A stretch of 64,000 bases of DNA from Opitutaceae bacterium (lineage in GTDB: Bacteria; Verrucomicrobiota; Verrucomicrobiia; Opitutales; Opitutaceae). The DNA lies in assembly GCA_016715765.1 (NCBI GenBank), contig JADJZJ010000003.1, positions 62,001 through 126,000 of the forward strand, written 5' to 3'. Below are positions 59,637-64,000 of the stretch, piece after piece. Each line of letters starts with the position of its first letter. The stretch's first letter is position 1. Under the pieces are notes generated by a model. It worked only from the letters and a program-made list of their open reading frames with translations. It made no database searches and was not told the DNA's origin. The position numbers were made by a program, and so were the translations under genes.

Positions 59637-60257
59637 TCAGTCCCGGACCACGTGGCCGTGGCGCCGGTAGTAGGCGTAGCCGGAGGTGATCGTGAGGATG
59701 ACGGACAGCACAAAGAAGCCCAGCCCCACATTGTGCACGATCGCGACCTGCCAGTTCTGGTCGCCGTTGAAGACCTCGCCGAAATCGGTCGTCAGCATGC
59801 GCGTGCCCAGCAGCCAGCCGATGGCGTTGAGCTGCAGGAAGGTCTTCACCTTCCCGCCGGCATCGGCCTCGACCACCACGCCCTTCGTGGCCGCGACCAT
59901 CCGCAGGCCGGAAATCATGAATTCGCGGCCGATGATCGCCAGCACGAGCAGCATCGCGGTCGTGCGGTAGCCGAGGAAATACCCGCCGTTGACCAGTGCG
60001 ACCATCAGGCCGATGACCATCACCTTGTCGATCACGGCGTCCATGAACCGCCCGAAGGTCGACACCTGGCCGCTCGCGCGCGCCAGTTTGCCATCGAGCC
60101 AGTCCGAAAGCGCCGCGGCGATGAACAGCCAGAACGCCCCGGTCGCCGCCCACACAAAGTCCGAGTACATCAATGCCACGATCACAAACATCGCCGGTAT
60201 CCGGGACAGCGTGAGAATGTTGGGGAGATTGAAACGCACAGACTCACAAAAACGCAT
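59637..60257 (-). CDS. pgsA: CDP-diacylglycerol--glycerol-3-phosphate 3-phosphatidyltransferase
   Basis: Inner membrane enzyme making phosphatidylglycerophosphate. 206 residues, about six helices. The CDP-alcohol phosphotransferase signature is complete: SDWLDGKLARASGQVSTFGR then FMDAVIDK (D..DG..AR........G...D...D). Four bases before pgpA, giving a two-enzyme operon that makes phosphatidylglycerol. ATG at 60257. Confidence 0.96.
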   Translation of the reverse strand: MRFCESVRFNLPNILTLSRIPAMFVIVALMYSDFVWAATGAFWLFIAAALSDWLDGKLARASGQVSTFGRFMDAVIDKVMVIGLMVALVNGGYFLGYRTTAMLLVLAIIGREFMISGLRMVAATKGVVVEADAGGKVKTFLQLNAIGWLLGTRMLTTDFGEVFNGDQNWQVAIVHNVGLGFFVLSVILTITSGYAYYRRHGHVVRD

Positions 60258-60318
60258 GTCACCCCGGCAAAGGCAATCCCGGAGAGGCGGAAGACGTCAT
60301 CCCGCTTACCAATCCTAT

Positions 60319-60396
60319 GTAGGGCCGGACCTTGGGTCCGGCCTCGTACGCGAATACCGCGGCAACAACCCCATAAGGCTGCACCACGGTGCAGCC
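60319..60396. repeat. Small palindromes GTAGGGCCGGACC...GGTCCGGCC and GGCTGCAC...GTGCAGCC
   Basis: gtagggccggaccttgggtc at 60319 (to 60346) is the same type as 49300-49374; ggctgcaccacggtgcagcc (60377-60396) is a separate hairpin. They fill most of the 239-base gap between pgsA and the divergent coaD. Confidence 0.78.
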
Positions 60397-60496
60397 CTGC
60401 ATTCGCTGACGGTGATCTGATTGAGTTTCTGCGTTTCCTTATGCCGAAAAAGACATTCGCCACCCGGCGTCGAATGGCTATCTCTGACACGCACTC

Positions 60497-60976
60497 ATGC
60501 GTCATTGCATCTATCCCGGCACCTTTGATCCCATCACGCACGGCCATCTCGATGTGCTGGCGCGCGCCGCCAAGCTGTTCGACCACGTCACGGTCGCCAT
60601 CGCGGAAAACCCCGGCAAGGGACCTCATTTCAGCGCCAAGCACCGGTTCGAACTGGTCAAGCCGAACACCGTCCAGTTCAAGAACGTCACGGTGACCACC
60701 TTCAGCGGCCTGCTCGTGGATTTCGTCGTCGCCCAGAAGGCCCAGGCCATCATCCGCGGCCTGCGCGCCCTTTCCGATTTCGAACTGGAGTTCAACATGG
60801 CGCTGATGAACCGCCATCTGAAGCCCGAGATCGAAACCATCTTCGTCATGCCCAACGAGCAGTACAGCTACACCAGCTCCACGCTCGTCAAGCAGGTCGC
60901 CAAGTACGGCGGCGACATCAGCCACTTCGTCCCCGCCAACGTCGCCGCCGCCCTGAAGCACGCCTACGGCCACTGA
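60497..60976 (+). CDS. coaD: Phosphopantetheine adenylyltransferase
   Basis: Fourth step of CoA synthesis. 159 residues. ATP-binding motif YPGTFDPITHGHLDVL near residue 6, IIRGLRALSDFELEFNMALM near 88, and the ISSTLVK-like YTSSTLVKQVAKYGGD near 125. Divergent from pgsA. Confidence 0.97.
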   Translation: MRHCIYPGTFDPITHGHLDVLARAAKLFDHVTVAIAENPGKGPHFSAKHRFELVKPNTVQFKNVTVTTFSGLLVDFVVAQKAQAIIRGLRALSDFELEFNMALMNRHLKPEIETIFVMPNEQYSYTSSTLVKQVAKYGGDISHFVPANVAAALKHAYGH

Positions 60977-61051
60977 GCCACGGGTGGAGGCGGGTCCAGG
61001 GGTAGGAGCCATCTTGTCCATGAGTTGCTGTGAGCGGGGAATGAGGATTGT

Positions 61052-61275
61052 GGAGCGCCAACGGCGCGCACCATCACAGCCCCGGCAACGCCCTGGGTCT
61101 TGAACTTAACCCCACATGAGTTTTTCAGGGCCATCGGCCCGGTGGCCATGGATCGGGCTTTCAGCCTCGTGAACCGGACCATCCATTCGATTCCTGGGGC
61201 GATGACCCAGGCTGTCACCTGGGCATGCCCTTCGGGCGCGAACTAACCTCACCGCTCACGCTCGTGGCTACGTCA
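61052..61275. repeat. Repeat modules of the CCTGGGGCGATG type and CGCTCACGCTCGTGG type
   Basis: Includes gagcgccaacggcgcgcacc, ccccggcaacgccctgg (degenerate), a palindrome around atggatcgggctttcagcct, cctggggcgatgacccagg (61192-61210) and ccgctcacgctcgtggctac (61250-61269). Order and types repeat what is seen at 39300-39580. No gene found between coaD and 61408. Confidence 0.75.
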
Positions 61276-61407
61276 CCCCGACCAATTTCCCTGTCACCAC
61301 CCGCCCGCCGCCGGCGTCTCCCTCCGTGCGGCACGGACTGTCCTTTTGAAAATCAGGCGGTTTCGGTTGCCGGTTCCCGTTTTCCCGGCACATCTAATCC
61401 TTCCACC

Positions 61408-62793
61408 ATGGCCAAGTCCCGCAGCTCCACCGCTCTCGTTGTCATTATCCTCCTGCTCCTGGGCGCCGCCGCCGCCGTCTGGTACTTTTTCTTCCGGACC
61501 AGCGAGGGCGCGCCGGTCTACACCACCGTCACCGCGGGCCGCGGCAACCTGGCCCAGGTCGTGACCGCCACCGGCTCCCTCCAGCCGGTCATCTCAGTCG
61601 AGGTAGGCAGCCAGGTTTCCGGCCTCATCACCGAGGTCCTCGTGGACTTCAACTCCCCGGTGAAGAGCGGCCAGCTCATCGCCAAGATCGACGCCTCCAC
61701 CTACGAGCAGCGCCTGCGCCAGGCCGAAGCCGACCTCGCCTCGACCCGGGCCAGCCACACCCTCACCCGCCTCAACACCGAGCGCACCCGCGCCCTGCGC
61801 GCCGGCAACCTGGTCTCCGCCCAGGAACTCGACCAGGCCGAGGCCCAGCTCTCCCAGTCCAACGCCGCCCTGCTGACCCGCGAGGCCGCTGTCGAAAACG
61901 CCAAGGTGGACCTCTCCCGCTGCTCGATCTTCTCGCCGATCGACGGCATCGTCATCGACCGCCAGACCGACGTGGGCAAGACGGTCGCCGCCAGCTTCAA
62001 CGCCCCGGTGCTCTTCATCATCGCCAACGATCTCACCCGGATGCAGATCCACGCCTCCATCTCGGAGGCGGACATCGGCAGCGTCCAGGTTGACCAGCCG
62101 GTCAATTTCACCGTCGACGCGTTTCCCAACCGCCAGTTCCGCGGCCGGGTCGTCCAGATCCGCAACTCGCCCAAGACGGAGTCCAATGTCGTCACCTACC
62201 AGACCATCATCGAGGTCCGGAACGATGATTCGAAACTCAAGCCCGGCATGACGGCCAATGTCTCCATCGTGATCGCCGAGCGCCCCGATGCCCTGCGCAT
62301 CGCCAACAGCACCCTGCGCGTCCGCATCCCCGAGCAACTGCTCCCCGCCGCCAAGCCGGCCGCCGCCGGGACCGCACCGGCCGGGGCGGCCGCCGCGCCC
62401 GTCACCGCCACCCGCGAGCAGATGATGGCCATGCTGGCCGAGGTCGGCTTTGTCCGCGGCTCCGGTCCGCCCTCACCCGAAATCCGCGCCAAGCTCGACG
62501 AGCTCGCCAAGTCGCGCGGCCTCGTGCTCCCGGAATTCGGCAGCCGCGGCGCCGGCCGCACCGAACAGCCCGCCTTTACGATGCGCACGGTCTACAAGCT
62601 GGGTGGCACCGCCGGCCAGCCCCGGCCCGAACCCGTCACGGTCAAGCTGGGCATCACCGACGGCACCCACACCGAGGTCCTCGACGGTCTCGCGGAAGGT
62701 GACGTGCTGATCATCAGCGCCTTCATTCCCGGTGCCGCGACGAACAACAACTCGCCGTCCAGCAGCCCCTTTGGCGGCCCGCGCCGTTTCTGA
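61408..62793 (+). CDS. MacA-like periplasmic adaptor (membrane fusion protein)
   Basis: 461 residues from the ATG at 61408; the longer frame from 61225 is not supported. N-terminal membrane anchor LVVIILLLLGAAAAVWYFFF (residues 11-30), lipoyl/hairpin domain with VTATGSLQPVISVEVGSQVSGL and SPVKSGQLIAKID, a coiled coil (TYEQRLRQAEADLASTRASH, LDQAEAQLSQSNAAL), beta-barrel SIFSPIDGIVIDRQTDVGKT, and LKPGMTANVSIVI. A Pro/Ala-rich insertion (TAPAGAAAAPVTA) and EQMMAMLAEVGFVRGSGPPS lie before the last domain. It links an inner membrane ABC exporter to an outer membrane channel; the ATPase gene is 11 bases on. Confidence 0.92.
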   Translation: MAKSRSSTALVVIILLLLGAAAAVWYFFFRTSEGAPVYTTVTAGRGNLAQVVTATGSLQPVISVEVGSQVSGLITEVLVDFNSPVKSGQLIAKIDASTYEQRLRQAEADLASTRASHTLTRLNTERTRALRAGNLVSAQELDQAEAQLSQSNAALLTREAAVENAKVDLSRCSIFSPIDGIVIDRQTDVGKTVAASFNAPVLFIIANDLTRMQIHASISEADIGSVQVDQPVNFTVDAFPNRQFRGRVVQIRNSPKTESNVVTYQTIIEVRNDDSKLKPGMTANVSIVIAERPDALRIANSTLRVRIPEQLLPAAKPAAAGTAPAGAAAAPVTATREQMMAMLAEVGFVRGSGPPSPEIRAKLDELAKSRGLVLPEFGSRGAGRTEQPAFTMRTVYKLGGTAGQPRPEPVTVKLGITDGTHTEVLDGLAEGDVLIISAFIPGAATNNNSPSSSPFGGPRRF

Positions 62794-62804
62794 GTCCGCC
62801 GTCC

Positions 62805-63572
62805 ATGAGCGCTATCGTCCAATTGCAGGACATCCACAAGGTTTACGACTCCGGTGAGGTGGCCGTCCACGCCGTGCGCGGCGTTTCGCTCACTATCGGG
62901 CGCGGTGAGTTCCTCGCCATCATGGGCGCCAGCGGCTCCGGCAAATCCACGCTGATGAATCTCATCGGCTGCCTCGACCGACCGACCAAGGGCGTCTACC
63001 GCCTCGATGACATTGATGTCGCCGGCCTCGGGCGCGACGAACTCGCCGACCTGCGCAACCACAAGCTCGGGTTTGTCTTCCAGGGCTTCAACCTCCTGAG
63101 CCGCACCACCGCGCTCGAAAACGTCGAGCTCCCCATGCTCTACGGCCGCCATCACGTCGGCGCCCGCACCATGCGCGAGCGCGCCCTGCACTCGCTCGAG
63201 ACCGTCGGGCTCGGCAACCGCGCCGACCACTTCCCCAGCCAGCTCTCCGGCGGCCAGCAGCAGCGCGTCGCCATCGCCCGCGCCCTCGTCAACGAGCCGC
63301 GCCTCCTCCTCGCCGACGAGCCCACCGGCAACCTCGACAGCAAGACCTCGGTCGAGGTCATGGGCGTTTTCCAGCAGCTCAACGAGGCCGGCATCACCAT
63401 CCTCATGGTGACGCACGAGCTCGACATCGCCCACTACTGCAAGCGCAACATCGTCATGCGCGACGGCCGGGTCGTCAGCGACACCCCCGTCACCCAGCGC
63501 CTCGACGCCAGGGTCGAGATGAAGCGCCTTTTGACCGCCGAAGCCGAGCACCAGTTGACCGAGCAAAGCTGA
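62805..63572 (+). CDS. MacB-type ABC exporter ATP-binding protein
   Basis: 255 residues. Walker A GASGSGKSTLMNLIGCLDRP (near residue 40), Q-loop VFQGFNLLSRTTALENVELP, signature QLSGGQQQRVAIARAL, Walker B LLLADEPTGNLDS and H-loop MVTHELDIA: the LolD/MacB class. The ATPase and permease are separate genes, unlike E. coli MacB, where they are fused. The permease starts three bases after its stop. Confidence 0.96.
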   Translation: MSAIVQLQDIHKVYDSGEVAVHAVRGVSLTIGRGEFLAIMGASGSGKSTLMNLIGCLDRPTKGVYRLDDIDVAGLGRDELADLRNHKLGFVFQGFNLLSRTTALENVELPMLYGRHHVGARTMRERALHSLETVGLGNRADHFPSQLSGGQQQRVAIARALVNEPRLLLADEPTGNLDSKTSVEVMGVFQQLNEAGITILMVTHELDIAHYCKRNIVMRDGRVVSDTPVTQRLDARVEMKRLLTAEAEHQLTEQS

Positions 63573-63575
63573 GCC

Positions 63576-64000
63576 ATGCGCCTCACCTCCACCCTCATCG
63601 TTTCGTTCCGGGCCCTGCGGCGCAACATCCTGCGCTCCGCCCTCACCTCGCTCGGCATCATCATCGGCGTCGCGGCCGTCATCGCCACCGTGAGCATTGG
63701 CAACGGCGCCAAGGCGCAGGTCGAGGGCCAGATCGCGAGCCTGGGCCAGAACATCATCAGTGTCTTTCCCGGCACCTCCACGGCCGGCGGCATGCGCGGC
63801 GGCTGGGGCTCCGCCAGCACCCTCACCCCCGAGGACGCCCAGGCCATCCTGACCGAGGTCCCCGGCGTCGTCGCAGTCAGCCCCGAGATGCGCGACCGCA
63901 GCCAGGTCCTGGCCAACGGTCTCAACTGGAACACCATGATCATGGGCGAGAGCCCGGACTATCTCTCCATCCGCGTCTGGCCGATCGCGGAGGGCGGCAT
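63576..64000 (+). CDS. MacB-type ABC exporter permease, 5' part (cut by the window end)
   Basis: Starts MRLTSTLIVSFRALRRNILR then SALTSLGIIIGVAAVIATVS, the first membrane helix of FtsX/MacB permeases, followed by the MacB_PCD periplasmic region IASLGQNIISVFPGTSTAGG, LTPEDAQAILTEVPGVVAVS and NTMIMGESPDYLSIRVWPI. 141 codons are visible; the remaining about 260 lie beyond 64000. It would form the exporter with the two preceding genes. Confidence 0.94.
   Translation, partial: MRLTSTLIVSFRALRRNILRSALTSLGIIIGVAAVIATVSIGNGAKAQVEGQIASLGQNIISVFPGTSTAGGMRGGWGSASTLTPEDAQAILTEVPGVVAVSPEMRDRSQVLANGLNWNTMIMGESPDYLSIRVWPIAEGG

Noticed and set aside
61225..61407. N-terminal extension of the MacA-like gene
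   Set aside because: It is encoded by dispersed repeat sequence and the membrane anchor begins right after the ATG at 61408.
1..64000. tRNA or rRNA genes
   Set aside because: No T-loop-like GGTTCGANTCC followed by a matching acceptor stem and no rRNA-like conserved stretch was found on reading the intergenic regions; these regions are filled by repeats.

Overview
The window is GC-rich, densely coding chromosome from a diderm heterotroph. The gene set (BamD- and LptE-like outer-membrane assembly genes, a GAF-PilB/GspE ATPase, Cys-poor ribosomal L31, L32 and L36, a zwf-opcA pair) and the many dispersed palindromic repeats fit Verrucomicrobiota, most likely the Opitutaceae. That placement is inferred from gene style and repeats; the window has no rRNA or tRNA marker. 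No prophage, transposase, CRISPR array, rRNA or tRNA was seen.

Layout. 1-3.9 kb (minus): sugar ABC ATPase (cut by the window edge) and its binding protein, a RidA protein and a small secreted protein. 4-5.2 kb: SGNH hydrolase. 5.4-8.6 kb (minus): opcA, zwf and a YraN-like gene. 8.7-10.9 kb: GAF-containing type II secretion/type IV pilus ATPase. 11-13.1 kb (minus): small membrane protein, DUF2164 protein, NMT1/ThiY-type lipoprotein, with a divergent amidase. 14.7-19.8 kb: amidohydrolase, then a secreted adenosine deaminase with a purine permease and an unknown secreted protein. 19.9-21.4 kb: a broken repeat-protein gene. 21.4-26.3 kb (minus): an iron/manganese region with a DtxR regulator, a membrane-anchored DtxR-FeoA fusion, feoB broken into two frames and a possible outer-membrane protein. 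26.6-30.8 kb: ferric-type ABC permease, broken EamA transporter, unknown toroid-like protein. 31-33.4 kb (minus): trpD-glmM. 33.4-39.2 kb (plus): uppP, rpmF-plsX-fabH, bamD, lptE, rpe. 39.6-42.3 kb (minus): ABC binding protein and ATPase that could partner the permease at 26.6 kb. 42.6-49.2 kb: hpt, broken uvrB, HAD phosphatase, large membrane protein, gdhA. 49.5-54.4 kb: broken methyltransferase-DUF4214 gene, Na+/H+ antiporter family protein, SerB-like phosphatase, rpmE-rpmJ, YqgE, dCMP deaminase. 54.5-57.2 kb: a tight three-gene type III polyketide cluster (methyltransferase, FAD oxidoreductase, chalcone-synthase-like enzyme). 57.3-61 kb: NIF3, aroQ, NusG-like, pgsA-pgpA, coaD. 61.4-64 kb: MacA/MacB-type export system, cut by the window end.

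Two patterns stand out. First, almost every non-coding gap over about 100 bases is filled by one or more of at least ten families of dispersed palindromic repeats, often nested, and in several places the end of a repeat supplies the stop codon of the adjacent gene. One pair of arms is a perfect 43-bp inverted repeat. Second, five genes (feoB, uvrB, an EamA transporter, a methyltransferase and a repeat protein) are frameshifted. Because uvrB and feoB are normally conserved, base-level indel errors in the assembly are a serious alternative to gene decay.
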